From positions 410,728-474,727 of the forward strand of contig NZ_JAGQCU010000001.1 in the NCBI RefSeq assembly GCF_024346355.1: 64,000 nucleotides of DNA, written 5' to 3'. A program made the position numbers and the translations under genes. This stretch comes from Cyanobium sp. ATX 6A2. GTDB taxonomy: Bacteria; Cyanobacteriota; Cyanobacteriia; PCC-6307; Cyanobiaceae. The notes beneath the pieces are model-generated. The model did no database searches. It had not been told where the DNA came from and saw nothing but the letters and a program-made list of their open reading frames with translations. This document shows positions 21,176 through 31,565 of the stretch, in pieces. Positions within the stretch are counted from its first letter, which is position 1. Every line of letters starts with the position of its first letter.

Positions 21176-22027
21176 TCATCCAATCTCAAAAGACGCTGCA
21201 CCAAAGATACGATAGAATGGCATATCAGGAAACTCTCCTGTATACATTCGGGCAGTTTCAAATGAAACTAGCATTTTATATTTCTCCGCCAATGCAACAG
21301 CAGCTTAATTGACTACCGGTGTATCTAGGAAAATCAGTTCTGACAAACGTGTTGTGGCTTTTAAGGCTAGAAAAAGGGATTCGGCTAATTCCGGATTGTC
21401 CGCAAAGAGTGGCCCAATCTTGCAACCCTTGCGGCATTTGCGTATGACACCATAGCCAGCCAGCTTGCCATTCTTCGTGATTCCCAGCGCATGGCATTCA
21501 GGCTGGCTGATCCATGCTTTGGTAAACTGAGACCTGTTTGCAGGAAAGAATTGTTGATCGTATGCATCAATGGTTTCGAAAGGTAATGTGGAAAGGCCTA
21601 CAATCCCTGAGCTTTTGAGAGGGCTGCCGCCACCAGTCCCTTGGTAGCGGATGTTGCGATAGGCCAGCTTAAAACCAGACCTTTTGTAGTTTTCCTGCTG
21701 AGCCACGACACCATCAAGACCTATATTCAGGCCTTTAAGATATTTAAGCCCTGCATTCCAGATTTGAATCCCATATCCTTTGCCACGGTATTCAGGCTTG
21801 ACAATGTAGAATCCGATAAAGCCAAATGAGTTACCGTATTTGATTGCGGAGATTGTGGCAATGGGTTCGCTACCAAGAAGACCAATAAGAAAACCATTTG
21901 GATCGGCTTGACAGTAACAGTCAGCATCGCGGATGCCTGGATTCCAGCCCTCCTTTGCGGCCCATTCAATCGCAATGTCTATTTCTTTTCGGTTCATTGT
22001 CTTGATTGTATAGTTTTTGTTTTGCAT
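21176..22027 (-). pseudogene. GNAT N-acetyltransferase, interrupted by an in-frame TAA
   Basis: The intact part (22027 to 21305, 240 codons) holds a GNAT domain: EWAAKEGWNPGIRDADCY, FYIVKPEYRGKGYGIQIW (acetyl-CoA loop) and a second C-terminal GNAT-like half. It stops at TAA (21307-21305) just after LIFLDTPVVN. The same frame continues without further stops for 42 codons as AAVALAEKYKMLVSFETARM and YTGEFPDMPFYRIFG to TGA at 21178-21176, which is the expected C-terminus of this family. A CAA-to-TAA change would explain the break. GC content is far below the surroundings, so the gene is a recent arrival. Confidence 0.85.
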
Positions 22028-22061
22028 TAAATTTCTCCTCAGAAATCTAAGGTGATTTGGC

Positions 22062-22151
22062 GGCTAACGCTCGCCATCACCTGGCTGCAAGGAGTGCTTC
22101 ATGAAGAAGAGAACCTCACGGCGGCGGCTCAGGTGCATGGCGGTGTTAGCT
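22062..22151 (-). mobile_element. attC-like integron recombination site
   Basis: An imperfect inverted repeat of 21-base arms (22063-22083 and 22130-22150) bounds a 46-base centre. The outer ends read GGCTAAC and GTTAGCT, close to the RYYYAAC/GTTRRRY core sites of integron cassettes. The arms pair over GCTAAC and over GCCATCACCTG, with unpaired bases between, as in attC hairpins. The stop codon of the DUF4160/DUF2442 gene (TAA, 22148-22146) lies inside one core, a common cassette arrangement. Isolated copies of a similar core occur at 22534-22540, and possibly a decayed one near 21110-21165. No integron integrase is in the window. Confidence 0.55.
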
Positions 22152-22484
22152 GACCAGTGCCTTTGCCTGGTGCGCTGGAGCACCACAAAGCAGGCCTTCC
22201 ACACTTAAATCCTCATCAACATCTGGCCAGTGGATTCCATAGCCGGACCCAGCAATCTCCCAGTTTTCACGCTCCTGGGAAGTTGCATGCAGAAGCCTCG
22301 GGAACCAAGCCAACGGCACCGAGATAGATCGACCATCAGCTAGGTCGACGATCAGCCTGTCCTCTGTCAAGGCAACGTCAGTGACCTGCTCTCCAGGGTT
22401 AGCCATATGAACATGGGGAGGCTCGTTTGGCTCGTGACTGTAGAAGTAGACCCTGTAAGGACCGCTTCTGAGGATTGTCGGCAT
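22146..22484 (-). CDS. DUF4160 remnant fused to DUF2442 protein
   Basis: From ATG 22484 the protein reads MPTILRSGPYRVYFYSHEP and NEPPHVHM, the beginning of a DUF4160 domain, and then passes at once into DUF2442 (VTDVALTEDRLIVDLADGR, SISVPLAWFPRLLHATSQER, GYGIHWPDVDEDLSVEGLL). In most genomes these are two adjacent genes, with DUF4160 about 80 residues long. Here about 50 residues of DUF4160 are missing and the two are in one frame. The Met of PHVHM could instead be a separate DUF2442 start. DUF4160/DUF2442 pairs have been suggested to be toxin-antitoxin-like; this copy would have lost the DUF4160 function. Confidence 0.75.
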   Translation of the reverse strand: MPTILRSGPYRVYFYSHEPNEPPHVHMANPGEQVTDVALTEDRLIVDLADGRSISVPLAWFPRLLHATSQERENWEIAGSGYGIHWPDVDEDLSVEGLLCGAPAHQAKALVS

Positions 22485-22730
22485 CCGAAATCGCACTATC
22501 ACACCGACGATACCAACCACGGCCTTCCTGTGCAGCTAACGCCAATTGAACGGACCTGTATAAATCCCCCACCCATCTCTCTTCAGCTGCATAAGAGAGC
22601 AAAAACCTCAGAGCAACATGTCCAAAGCCCTTCTGGCGCAACGCTTCCTTGGTGGGCGCTTCAAAATCCAAGCTACTTATGCGGACCCGTATAAAACCTA
22701 CGTGCACACACAACACCTCAGCCCTGCCGC
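22485..22730. other. Spacer between hoxH and the DUF2442 gene
   Basis: No complete gene is seen. An integron-like core (AGCTAAC, 22534-22540) lies near the left side. On the minus strand an open stretch without a clear start reads EAPTKEALRQKGFGHVAL and FLLSYAAEERWVGDLYRSV, which looks protein-like and may be the end of a lost cassette gene. AT content is higher than in the flanking hox genes. Confidence 0.4.
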
Positions 22731-24191
22731 TCAGCCTCGCAGCCGCTCCGCCACCAACCCACCCGCAGCATCGCGCAACTCGATGTGCAGCGGCATCTGG
22801 CCGGCGGCGTGGGTGCTGCAGCTCAGGCAGGGGTCGAAACAGCGGATGCCCGCCTCCACCCGGTTCAGCAGGGGCTCGGGGATCTCGGCACCATCGGCCA
22901 CCGGCTCGGTGATGAACTCCCGGGCGATCTGGGCCACGGTGCGGTTCATCGCCAGGTTGTTCTGACCGGTGGCGATGATCAGGTTCACCCGGGTGATCAG
23001 GCCGTCGTCGTCCACGCAGTAGTGGTGAAACAGGGTGCCTCGCGGTGCCTCGCTCACCCCCACCGCCTCGTTGGCGTTGAGGTCGGCGCGGGCGCGGATG
23101 CGGTCGGTCATCAGGCTGTCGTCCACCACCAGCTGCTCGATCCCCTCCAGGCAGGCCACGATCTCCACCAGCCGGGCGTGGTGGAAGGCAAACGAGGAGG
23201 TCACGATCCGGCCACCGCTCTCCGCGGTGCCGCTGCGCTGGCGGAACTCGGCCAGCTCGGCATCGGCCCAGTCGCTGCCCATCGACTCGCACACGTTCAG
23301 CCGCGCCAGCGGCCCCACCCGGTAGATCCCCTCGGGATAGCCCAGGGGCTTGTAATAGGGAAACTTGAGATAACTCCAGCTCTCCACCGCCTCGCCCAGG
23401 TAGCTGGCGTAGTCGTCTTCCGAGAGGTCATCGGCCACGATCCGGCCGTCGCTGTCGATGAAGCGGATCAGGCCATCGATGCACTCCCAGCGCCCGCCCG
23501 GCCCCACCAGGCCCATGAACAGCGACGGGAAATCACCGAAGGTGCTCTGCTCCCGCTGCAGCGGCCCATCCAGCAGCTGTTTGTAGAGCTGCAGGGCCGT
23601 GGCCACCGTGGCCTTCGCCTCCGGCAGGCGCTCCAGGATCCACTCCCTGGCCTCTGCGCTCAGGGGCGTGCGCACCCCGCCGGGCACCGCCCAGGCGGAG
23701 TGGATCTTGCGGCCCCCCAGCAGTTCCAGCACCTGCTGGCCGAACTGGCGCAGGCGGATGCCGGCGCGGGCCAGATCCGGGTCGGCCGCCATCAGGCCGA
23801 ACACATTGCGCCGCGCCGGATCACTCTCCCAGCCCAGCAGGAAATCAGGGCTGCTGAGGTGAAAGAACGAGAGCGCGTGGCTCTGGCAGAGCTGGGCCAG
23901 GTTGAGCAGCCGCCGCAGCTTGCGGGCCGCCGGCGGCGGCTGCACCGCCAGCAGCTTGTCGCCCGTTTTCGCCGCCGCCAGCAGGTGGCTCACCGGGCAG
24001 ATGCCGCAGATGCGGGCGGTGATGCCGGCCATCTCGGTGAACGGCCGGCCCTCGCAGAAGGTTTCGAAGCCGCGATACTCCACCACGTGGAAGCGGGCAT
24101 CGGCCAGCCGCCCCGCCTCATCCAGATGGAGCGTGATCTTGGCGTGACCCTCGATGCGGGTCACAGGATCGATCGTGATCGTGCGTGTCAT
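22731..24191 (-). CDS. hoxH: Bidirectional [NiFe]-hydrogenase large subunit HoxH
   Basis: HoxH holds the NiFe catalytic site that interconverts H2 with protons and electrons. In 486 residues the nickel ligands are [10 protein letters not shown] (Cys62, Cys65) and DPCLSCSTH (Cys455, Cys458, His461). The 25 residues after His461 ([20 protein letters not shown]...) are the extension removed by HoxW. The family start [19 protein letters not shown] is present. It is the last gene of the hoxEFUYH run; the GC-poor cassette block follows directly. Confidence 0.98.
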   Translation of the reverse strand: MTRTITIDPVTRIEGHAKITLHLDEAGRLADARFHVVEYRGFETFCEGRPFTEMAGITARICGICPVSHLLAAAKTGDKLLAVQPPPAARKLRRLLNLAQLCQSHALSFFHLSSPDFLLGWESDPARRNVFGLMAADPDLARAGIRLRQFGQQVLELLGGRKIHSAWAVPGGVRTPLSAEAREWILERLPEAKATVATALQLYKQLLDGPLQREQSTFGDFPSLFMGLVGPGGRWECIDGLIRFIDSDGRIVADDLSEDDYASYLGEAVESWSYLKFPYYKPLGYPEGIYRVGPLARLNVCESMGSDWADAELAEFRQRSGTAESGGRIVTSSFAFHHARLVEIVACLEGIEQLVVDDSLMTDRIRARADLNANEAVGVSEAPRGTLFHHYCVDDDGLITRVNLIIATGQNNLAMNRTVAQIAREFITEPVADGAEIPEPLLNRVEAGIRCFDPCLSCSTHAAGQMPLHIELRDAAGGLVAERLRG

Positions 24192-24200
24192 GGGGGGGCC

Positions 24201-24776
24201 TCAGCCGAACTGCAACATCGCCGTGCCTTCCATCGCCGGCGTCTCGCCCCGCAGCAGCGGTTCGATGGCGGCGCGGATGCGCTCCGCCGAAGGCGGGCAC
24301 CCGGGCAGGTAGAGATCCACCGGGATCACCTCGTGGAGGGGCCGCACCCGCTCCAGCAGCTCCGGCACGATGCCGGGGGCATGGGGGTGCTGGGCGCCGA
24401 TATCCGCCAGTTCCAGGTAGCTCCGGTCGAGCACGCTCTGGCGGCTGCCGCCATCCACATCGGCCCAGAGGTTGCGCAGGGCCGGCACGTTGCCGGTCAC
24501 GGCGCAGTCGCCGAAGGAGATCACCAGGCGGGTGCGCTGGCGCAGCTGCAGGGCCAGCTCCAGGTTGTCCACGTTGGCCACCGCCCCCTCCACCAGGCAC
24601 ACGTCCACCTGCTCGGGATAGGTCTTGAGGTCGCTGGCCACCGGCGAAAACACCACGTCCACGTGCTCGGCCAGCTCGAACAGCCACTCATCGAGATCGA
24701 GGAACGACATGTGGCAGCCGCTGCAGCCGGCCAGCCACACGGTGGCGAAGCGCAGTTTTTTCGAAGGGGTCGTCAT
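24201..24776 (-). CDS. hoxY: Hydrogenase small subunit HoxY
   Basis: HoxY carries the proximal [4Fe-4S] cluster that links HoxH to the diaphorase part. The 191-residue protein begins [25 protein letters not shown], with cluster ligands Cys18 and Cys21. Further ligands are in FGDCAVTGN and LPGCPPSAE. It is short, as expected for the cytosolic bidirectional type, and has no twin-arginine signal. It lies 25 bases after hoxU and 9 bases before hoxH. Confidence 0.97.
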   Translation of the reverse strand: MTTPSKKLRFATVWLAGCSGCHMSFLDLDEWLFELAEHVDVVFSPVASDLKTYPEQVDVCLVEGAVANVDNLELALQLRQRTRLVISFGDCAVTGNVPALRNLWADVDGGSRQSVLDRSYLELADIGAQHPHAPGIVPELLERVRPLHEVIPVDLYLPGCPPSAERIRAAIEPLLRGETPAMEGTAMLQFG

Positions 24777-24801
24777 CGTTGCCTCACGGGTGCTGGTGCT
24801 G

Positions 24802-25517
<716 letters not shown>

Positions 25518-25521
<4 letters not shown>

Positions 25522-27173
25522 CGGGTCACCTCCTGCAGAACGCAGGCATCAAGGGGTTCGCACTGGTCGGGGTCGCGGCAGGCCGCCTGATACTCCTGCC
25601 GGAAATAGCGCAGGGTGCTGAGCACGGGGTTCGGGGCCGCCTGGCCCAGGCCGCAGAGGCTGGTGGCCCCCACCATCGTGCACAGCTCCTCGAGCCGCTC
25701 CAGGTCGGCCAGGGTGGCCCGCCGCTCCACGAAGCGATCCAGCAGGTGGGCCAGCTGCACGGTGCCGGCGCGGCAGGGGACGCACTTGCCGCAGCTCTCG
25801 TTCACGCTGAAGCGCATGAAGTGGCGGGCCACCTCCGGCATGGAGGTGGTTTCGCCCATCACCACCAGGCCGCCCGACCCCATCATCGAACCCAGGGCCT
25901 TGAGGCTCTCGTAGTCCACCGGGGTGTCGAGCAGGTGGGCCGGGATGCAGCCGCCGGAGGGGCCGCCGGTCTGCACCGCCTTGACGCCGCCGTCGGGCCC
26001 ATCAGCTCCGGGCACGCCGCCGCCGATGGTCTGCACCACCGTGCGCAGGGTGGTGCCCATCGGCACCTCCACCAGGCCGGTGTTGGCCACCGCCCCGGAG
26101 AGGGCGAACACCTTGGTGCCCTTGCTGCCCTCGGTGCCGATGGACGCATACCAGTCGCCGCCCTCGCGCAGGATCACCGGAATCGAGGTGAGGGTTTCCA
26201 CGTTGTTGATCAGGGTGGGGGCATCCCACAGGCCCTTCTGGGCCGGGTAGGGCGGCCGCGGCCGGGGCGTGCCGCGCTGCCCCTGGATCGAGGCCAGCAG
26301 CGCCGTTTCCTCCCCGCACACGTAGGCGCCGGCGCCCACCCGCACCTCCAGGCGCAGGTTGAAGCTGCTGCCGGCGATGCCGGACCCCAGCAGCCCCTTG
26401 CCGCGGGCCTGGCGCAGGGCCAGCCGCAGGCGCTCGATCGCCAGCGGATATTCCGCCCGCACATACACATAGCCCTGCTCGGCGCCCACGGCATAGGCGG
26501 CGATCGCCATGCCCTCGATCAGCCGGTGGGGATCGCTCTCCAGCACGCTGCGGTCCATGAAGGCGCCGGGGTCGCCCTCATCGGCGTTGCACACCACGTA
26601 GCGGGGGCCGGGTGGCTGCAGGGCCACCGTGTCCCACTTCAGGCCGCTGGGATAACCGGCGCCACCGCGGCCGCGCAGGCCACTGCGCTTCACCTGGTCG
26701 CGCACCTGCTCGGGGGTGCACTCCAGCAGCACCCGCCGCAGCTGGGCATAGGTGCCGTGGGCCAGGGCGTCGTCGATCGACTCCGGGTTCACCACCCCGC
26801 AGCCCTCCAGCACCACCGGCTTCTGCAGGGCGAAGAAGGGATGGGCGGGATCGAGGCGCTGGGCGGTCGGCGCCTCCCCCAGGCCGGTGGCGGCCGCCAG
26901 CAGGGCCGGCGCCTGCTCGGGCGTGAGCTCGGCGTAGAGCTCAGTGCTGCCGGCGGAAGGCTCCTGGCCGTCCCCACCCCTGCGGTCGAGGGCCACCAGC
27001 GGGCCGCGACCGCACAGCCGCAGGCAACCCACCGGCTTGATCGTCACCGCCTCGGCGGCGCCGCCGAGCTGGTCGCGGGCGGCGAGCAGGGCCGCCTGCA
27101 GGGCCGCGGAGCCGGCGGAGCGGCAGCCGCTGGCGGCGCAGCAGCGCAATTGCAACTGGGGAGTGGCGGCCAT
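25518..27173 (-). CDS. hoxF: Hydrogenase diaphorase subunit HoxF
   Basis: HoxF binds FMN and NAD(H) and gives the Hox enzyme its NAD linkage. Residues 1-110 are a thioredoxin-like [2Fe-2S] domain (CCAASGCRSAGS, VGCLRLCGRGP). The FMN and NADH sites are GLRGRGGAGYPSGLKWD and VCNADEGDPGAFMDR. GAYVCGEETALLASIQGQRG and the [4Fe-4S] motif NESCGKCVPCRAGT complete the NuoF-like part. The ATG at 27173 overlaps the hoxE stop by one base; a GTG lies one codon earlier. Confidence 0.97.
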
Positions 27174-27724
27174 CACGAGGCTCCGTTGGGGTCAGGATCC
27201 GCCGCGGCCGTCAGCCCCAGGGCGTCGAGGCGGGCGTCCAGGGCGGCCGGATCGTCCATCGGCAGGCGTGGTTCCAGCTGGCCGTCCACCACCAGCACCG
27301 GCGCCTGGCCGCAGGCCCCCAGGCAGCTCACGTGCTCCAGGGCCCAGGTGCCGTTGCCGGCGGGATCATCGAGCCGCAGCCCCAGGCGCCCCTCGATCCG
27401 CTCCGCCAGATCCCCGCCGCCCTTCACGAAGCAGGCGGTGCCGAGGCACACCGCACAGCGGTGGGCTGTGGGGGCCTCCAGCCGGAACAGGTGGTAAAAG
27501 CTGGCCACCCCGTGCACCCGCGAGAGGGGCAGCTTCAGCTCCCGCGCCACCTGGGCCAGGGCCCCAGGCGGCAGGTAGCCGTAGATCTCCTGCACCTGGT
27601 GCAGCACCTCGATCAGGGCGTCGGAGCGGCCACGCTGCTGGCGGATCAGCCGCGTGGTGCGCTCCACCGCCTGGGGCGGCAACGCCTCAGGCGGGCGGGG
27701 CGGCGCTGCGGGTGGGGCGGTCAT
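27173..27724 (-). CDS. hoxE: Hydrogenase subunit HoxE
   Basis: HoxE is the NuoE-like [2Fe-2S] subunit and the first gene of the hox run. The fold marks are QEIYGYLPPGALAQVARELK and HGVASFYHLFRLE. The cluster ligands are in CAVCLGTACFVKGG and SCLGACGQAP. ATG 27724 (MTAPPAAPPRPPEALP) gives 183 residues; a longer frame with a GTG start at 27772 is possible. The operon promoter should lie in the roughly 120 bases between this start and the divergent deacetylase gene at 27842. Confidence 0.96.
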   Translation of the reverse strand: MTAPPAAPPRPPEALPPQAVERTTRLIRQQRGRSDALIEVLHQVQEIYGYLPPGALAQVARELKLPLSRVHGVASFYHLFRLEAPTAHRCAVCLGTACFVKGGGDLAERIEGRLGLRLDDPAGNGTWALEHVSCLGACGQAPVLVVDGQLEPRLPMDDPAALDARLDALGLTAAADPDPNGAS

Positions 27725-27841
27725 CGGCTGCGGGCAGACAGACGCGGGGCGCGCGCTGGTCGCGCCGCTCACTCCTGCCTAGCCAGCGCCGGCGCGGGTG
27801 TCAGCGATTGTGGTGGAAGTGTGGCCTGGGAGCGATCGGCG

Positions 27842-28786
27842 ATGGGTGTCACCGGCCTGGTGATCGATCCGGCCTTCCGCCTGCACGACACGGGCCCGGG
27901 CCATCCCGAGAGCCCGCGGCGGCTGGAGGCGATCGAGGCGGAACTGCAGCGCCGCGGCCTGCTGCAGCGCTGCCGGCCGATCCAGGCCCGGCCGGCGGTG
28001 GACCGCGAACTGCAGCGCTGCCACAGCGCCCGCTACCTGCAGACGGTGCGCCGCGAGGTGGCCTACGGCGCCGCCCAGCTCTCCACCGGCGACACCACCA
28101 TCGGCGAGCACTCCGAAGACGTGGCCCGGCTGGCCGCCGGCGGCACCCTGGCGGCGGTGGATGCGGTGCTGGCCGGCCGCCTGGACAACGCCTTCGCCGT
28201 GGTGCGGCCGCCCGGCCACCACGCCGAGGCCGAGCGGGGGATGGGCTTCTGCCTGTTCAACAACGTGGCCCTGGCCGCCCGCCATGGCCAGGCGGTGCAC
28301 GGGCTGGAGCGGGTGCTGATCATCGACTGGGACCTGCACCACGGCAACGGCACCCAGGCGATCTTCTGGAGCGACCCCAGCGTGCTCTACGCCAGCGTGC
28401 ACGAGTGGGGCAACTACCCCGGCAGCGGCGCCGCCGAGGAGCGGGGCGAGGGGGCGGGGCTGGGCTTCACGCTCAACTGCCCGCTGCCCTCCTTCAGCGA
28501 CGGCCAGGCCGTGCTCAGCGCCCTGGAGGCCGCCCTGGCGCCCGCCGCCGCCCGCTTCCGGCCCCAGCTGGTGCTGGTGTCGGCCGGCTTCGACGGCCAC
28601 CGCAACGATCCCCTCGGCCACTTCCTGCTCGAGGACGCCGACTACACCGCCCTCACCGCGTTCTGCCTGGCCATCGCCGGCGAGCACTGCCAGGGCCGGC
28701 TGGTGTCGGTGCTGGAGGGGGGCTACGGGCTCAAGGGACTGGCCGGCGGCGCCGCCGCTCACGTGGAGGCCCTGCTGGCGGCCTGA
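27842..28786 (+). CDS. Histone-deacetylase-family protein
   Basis: A 314-residue zinc-dependent deacylase of the HDAC/AcuC/acetylpolyamine-amidohydrolase superfamily. Motifs in order are [32 protein letters not shown] (catalytic His pair), [17 protein letters not shown] (zinc Asp and His) and [15 protein letters not shown] (zinc Asp). The closing GGYGL is also present. Bacterial members remove acetyl groups from lysines or polyamines. ATG 27842 is the first start after a stop-free antisense stretch of hoxE. The 3' end overlaps by 28 bases the convergent gene for a GNAT-containing protein, a suggestive opposite activity. Confidence 0.92.
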   Translation: MGVTGLVIDPAFRLHDTGPGHPESPRRLEAIEAELQRRGLLQRCRPIQARPAVDRELQRCHSARYLQTVRREVAYGAAQLSTGDTTIGEHSEDVARLAAGGTLAAVDAVLAGRLDNAFAVVRPPGHHAEAERGMGFCLFNNVALAARHGQAVHGLERVLIIDWDLHHGNGTQAIFWSDPSVLYASVHEWGNYPGSGAAEERGEGAGLGFTLNCPLPSFSDGQAVLSALEAALAPAAARFRPQLVLVSAGFDGHRNDPLGHFLLEDADYTALTAFCLAIAGEHCQGRLVSVLEGGYGLKGLAGGAAAHVEALLAA

Positions 28787-31392
28787 TCGCCCGGCAGCAC
28801 CGCACTGCCCAGATCGATCCAGGCCTCGATCACCTCCTCGCCGGCCTTGAGCTGGAAGCCGAGTCGGCGGCACACCCGCTGCATGGCGCCGTTCCCGCGC
28901 AGGATCTCCGCCGTCACCCGCTCGATGCCCTCCTCCCGGCCGGCGCGCAGCAGCTGGCCCAGCAGGGCGGTGCCCAGGCCCTTGTGCTGGTGGGCGTCGC
29001 CGATCAGCATCGAAAACTCGGCGTCGTTGCGCTCGTGCAGGCGGCTGAGGCGCCCCACCGCCAGCAGCCGGTGCTCGCCGCTGCCGGGATCACGCCGGTC
29101 CACCACCAGAGCCAGCTCGCGCTCGTAGTCGCTGAAGCAGATGCGCACCAGCCGCTCGTGGGCGATGCGGTGGCTGAGGGAGGTGAGGTGGAAGTAGCGG
29201 GTGTACACGCTCTCCTCCGAGAGGCTGCGGTGGAAGGTCACCAGCAGGGGCTCGTCCTCCGGGCGGATGGGGCGGATCGTCACCGGCGTGCCGTCCCGCA
29301 GCCGCCAGGGCCGCACGTACTGACTGGGGTAGGGCCGGATCGCCGGCCGCGGCAGGTGGCAGGTGGCCCCCGCCACCGGCTGGATGCGGATGCGGACATC
29401 GCCGGCCAGCAGGGGGCAGCTGCGGTCGCCAGGCCGCACCAGCAGCGGATCGATGGCGATCTCGAGGATGGCGGGCTGCTCCAGCACCAGCTGGCTGAGC
29501 CGCACCAGCAGGCGCTCCAGTTCCTCCAGATCGGCCGGGGGGCCGCCGCCCAGCCCCTGCAGGGCGCCGTACACCCGGGTCTGCTCCATCAGCCGCCGCG
29601 CCAGGGTGGTGTTCAGGGGTGGCAGGCCCACGGCGCTGTCGCCATACACCTCCGCCAGGGGTCCGCCGCCTCCGAACAGAATCACCGGCCCGAACTGGCC
29701 ATCGATCCTGCTGCCCAGGCACAGCTCCAGCTGCCCGGGCCAGGCCGCGGCGACCTCAGGCGTGCGCGGAGGATCCAGCGCCGGGATGCCATAGCTGGCC
29801 AGCAGCTGCCGGGCCTCCTGCCGGCTGAGCCACTCCCGGCCCTCGGCCTGGGCCCGCTCCAGCACCCGGCCGCCGGCGCCATGGTCGGCAGCCGCGGGGC
29901 CGGCGCCGCCATCGCTCTCCGGCAGCAGGGCCGGGGTTTCGTAGAGCCCGCGCAGGGTGTAGCTGAAGCGCCAGAGGGCGCCGAACAGCCGGGCAGCGGC
30001 ATCGGGGTAGGGGTTGGTGGCGATGCCGGCGGCCTTGAGGATCGCCACGCCGGCGGCCACCTCATCGCCGCCCATCCAGCTGGCCAGCAGCGGTTTGCCG
30101 CTGCGCTCGGCCAGCTCCCGCAGGCGCTGGGCGGTGGTGGTGGGATCGCTCAGCGCCAGGGGCGTGAGGATCGCCAGCAGGCCATCGCTGCCGGGGTCGG
30201 CGAGGGCGATCTCCACGGCCCGCCCGTAGCGCTCCGGATCGGCGTCGCCAAGGATGTCGATCGGGTTGGCCCCGCTCCAGTGGGGCGGCATCGCGGCCTC
30301 CAGGGCGGCCAGGCTGGCGGGTGCCAGCTCGGCCAGCTGGCCGCCGCTGCGCACCAGGGCATCGGTGGCGAGCACGCCCGGGCCGCCGGCGTTGGTCACG
30401 ATCGCCAGCCGCGGGCCGGCGGGGCGCCGGGGCTGGCGGGCCAGCACATCGGCCAGATCGAAGAGATCCGAGAGGCGATCCACCCGCAGCACGCCGCAAC
30501 GCCGCAGGGCCGCCTCCAGCACCGCGTCGCTGCCCGCCGGTGCACCGGTGTGGATCGCCGCCGCCCGCGCCGCCTCGGCACTGCGGCCGCCACGGATCAG
30601 CACGATCGGTTTGGTGAGCGCCACCTCCCGCGCCGCCGAGAGAAAGGAGCGGGCGTCGCCGATCGTCTCCATGTGGATCACGATGCTGCGGGTGGCGGGA
30701 TCGTCCCCCAGCAGCGTGATCAGATCGCCCCAGCCCACATCCAGCATCGAGCCGATCGACACGACGGCGCTGAACCCCACCCCCTGCTGGTGACTCCAGT
30801 CGAGCACCGCCGCGGCCACCGCCCGCGACTGGCTGAGGAAGCCCACATGCCCGGGCGCCGCCAGCCGCGGGGCGAAGCTGGCGTTGAGGCCGAGTCGCGG
30901 GTTCATCAGCCCCAGGCAGTTGGGACCCAGCAGGCGCATGCCGGAGCCGCGCAGGATCGCCCGCAGCCCGTTCTCCAGCGCCAGCCCCTCGGGCCCCACC
31001 TCCCGGAAGCCGGCGGAAACCACGATCACGGCCTTCACCCCCGCCGACGCGCAGGCCTCCAGCTGGGCGGGCACGGTTGCTGCCGGGGTGGCGATCAGCG
31101 CCAGGTCCACCGGCTCGGGCACCGCCGCCACGCTGGCGCAGCAGCGCACCCCAAGCACGCTGTGGTTGCTGGGGTGAACCGGATACACGGTGCCGCCGAA
31201 GGGCGAGCGGATCAGGTTCCAGAGCAGGGCGCGACCCACGCTGCCGGGCCGCTCGCTGGCCCCGATCACCGCCACGCAGGCGGGGCTGAACAGGGCCCGC
31301 AGCGGTTGCCGCTCGCTGCGCAGGATGGTGTCGATGGGATCGGCGCCGCGGGCCTCAGTGCTGGGTGGGCGGGGGGCCTCCGCATCGGTCAT
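28759..31392 (-). CDS. CoA-ligase (NDP-forming)-like / GNAT fusion, Pat-type
   Basis: The domain order is a CoA-binding domain ([32 protein letters not shown]), a succinyl-CoA-ligase-like part with the phosphohistidine loop [14 protein letters not shown], a remnant ATP-grasp domain, and a C-terminal GNAT domain (about residues 715-870; [37 protein letters not shown]). The same order occurs in Pat/YfiQ protein lysine acetyltransferases. The ATP-grasp part jumps from [20 protein letters not shown] to [20 protein letters not shown], so the nucleotide-binding core is missing and ADP-forming acetate-CoA ligase activity is unlikely. Protein acetylation is the better guess. ATG 31392 is preferred; another start lies 12 codons upstream. 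Confidence 0.85.
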   Translation of the reverse strand: MTDAEAPRPPSTEARGADPIDTILRSERQPLRALFSPACVAVIGASERPGSVGRALLWNLIRSPFGGTVYPVHPSNHSVLGVRCCASVAAVPEPVDLALIATPAATVPAQLEACASAGVKAVIVVSAGFREVGPEGLALENGLRAILRGSGMRLLGPNCLGLMNPRLGLNASFAPRLAAPGHVGFLSQSRAVAAAVLDWSHQQGVGFSAVVSIGSMLDVGWGDLITLLGDDPATRSIVIHMETIGDARSFLSAAREVALTKPIVLIRGGRSAEAARAAAIHTGAPAGSDAVLEAALRRCGVLRVDRLSDLFDLADVLARQPRRPAGPRLAIVTNAGGPGVLATDALVRSGGQLAELAPASLAALEAAMPPHWSGANPIDILGDADPERYGRAVEIALADPGSDGLLAILTPLALSDPTTTAQRLRELAERSGKPLLASWMGGDEVAAGVAILKAAGIATNPYPDAAARLFGALWRFSYTLRGLYETPALLPESDGGAGPAAADHGAGGRVLERAQAEGREWLSRQEARQLLASYGIPALDPPRTPEVAAAWPGQLELCLGSRIDGQFGPVILFGGGGPLAEVYGDSAVGLPPLNTTLARRLMEQTRVYGALQGLGGGPPADLEELERLLVRLSQLVLEQPAILEIAIDPLLVRPGDRSCPLLAGDVRIRIQPVAGATCHLPRPAIRPYPSQYVRPWRLRDGTPVTIRPIRPEDEPLLVTFHRSLSEESVYTRYFHLTSLSHRIAHERLVRICFSDYERELALVVDRRDPGSGEHRLLAVGRLSRLHERNDAEFSMLIGDAHQHKGLGTALLGQLLRAGREEGIERVTAEILRGNGAMQRVCRRLGFQLKAGEEVIEAWIDLGSAVLPGDQAASRAST

Positions 31393-31445
31393 GGCAGGCG
31401 TCTGCGGCGGGCTGGGATGATGGCGCACCTCCGGATTTCGCCGCG

Positions 31446-31565
31446 ATGTACACCGACTGGACCGCCGTGATCCTGCTGCTGCTCACCGCCGTGCCGCTGC
31501 TGGCGGTGGTGGCCACCGCAACCTTCTTCATCTGGCAACAGAAGAAGAAGCAGCAGCGTCGCTGA
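31446..31565 (+). CDS. 39-residue single-span membrane protein
   Basis: The protein begins [20 protein letters not shown], continues with a hydrophobic stretch to FFIW, and ends in a basic tail QQKKKQQRR. That is one transmembrane helix with a cytoplasmic positive end. It is shaped like small photosystem or cytochrome subunits but matches none I can name. It stands divergent from the Pat-like gene, and its 3' end overlaps a convergent zinc-finger gene. Confidence 0.55.
   Translation: MYTDWTAVILLLLTAVPLLAVVATATFFIWQQKKKQQRR

Noticed and set aside
28759..31392. Reading the Pat-like protein as an ATP-forming acetate-CoA ligase completing pyruvate fermentation
   Set aside because: The ATP-grasp nucleotide-binding core appears deleted, so substrate-level ATP formation by this protein is unlikely.
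26944..31470. A 1508-codon plus-strand open frame
   Set aside because: It covers hoxE, the deacetylase and the Pat-like gene in other frames. The translation is low-complexity Pro/Arg/Gly/His/Gln without any fold.
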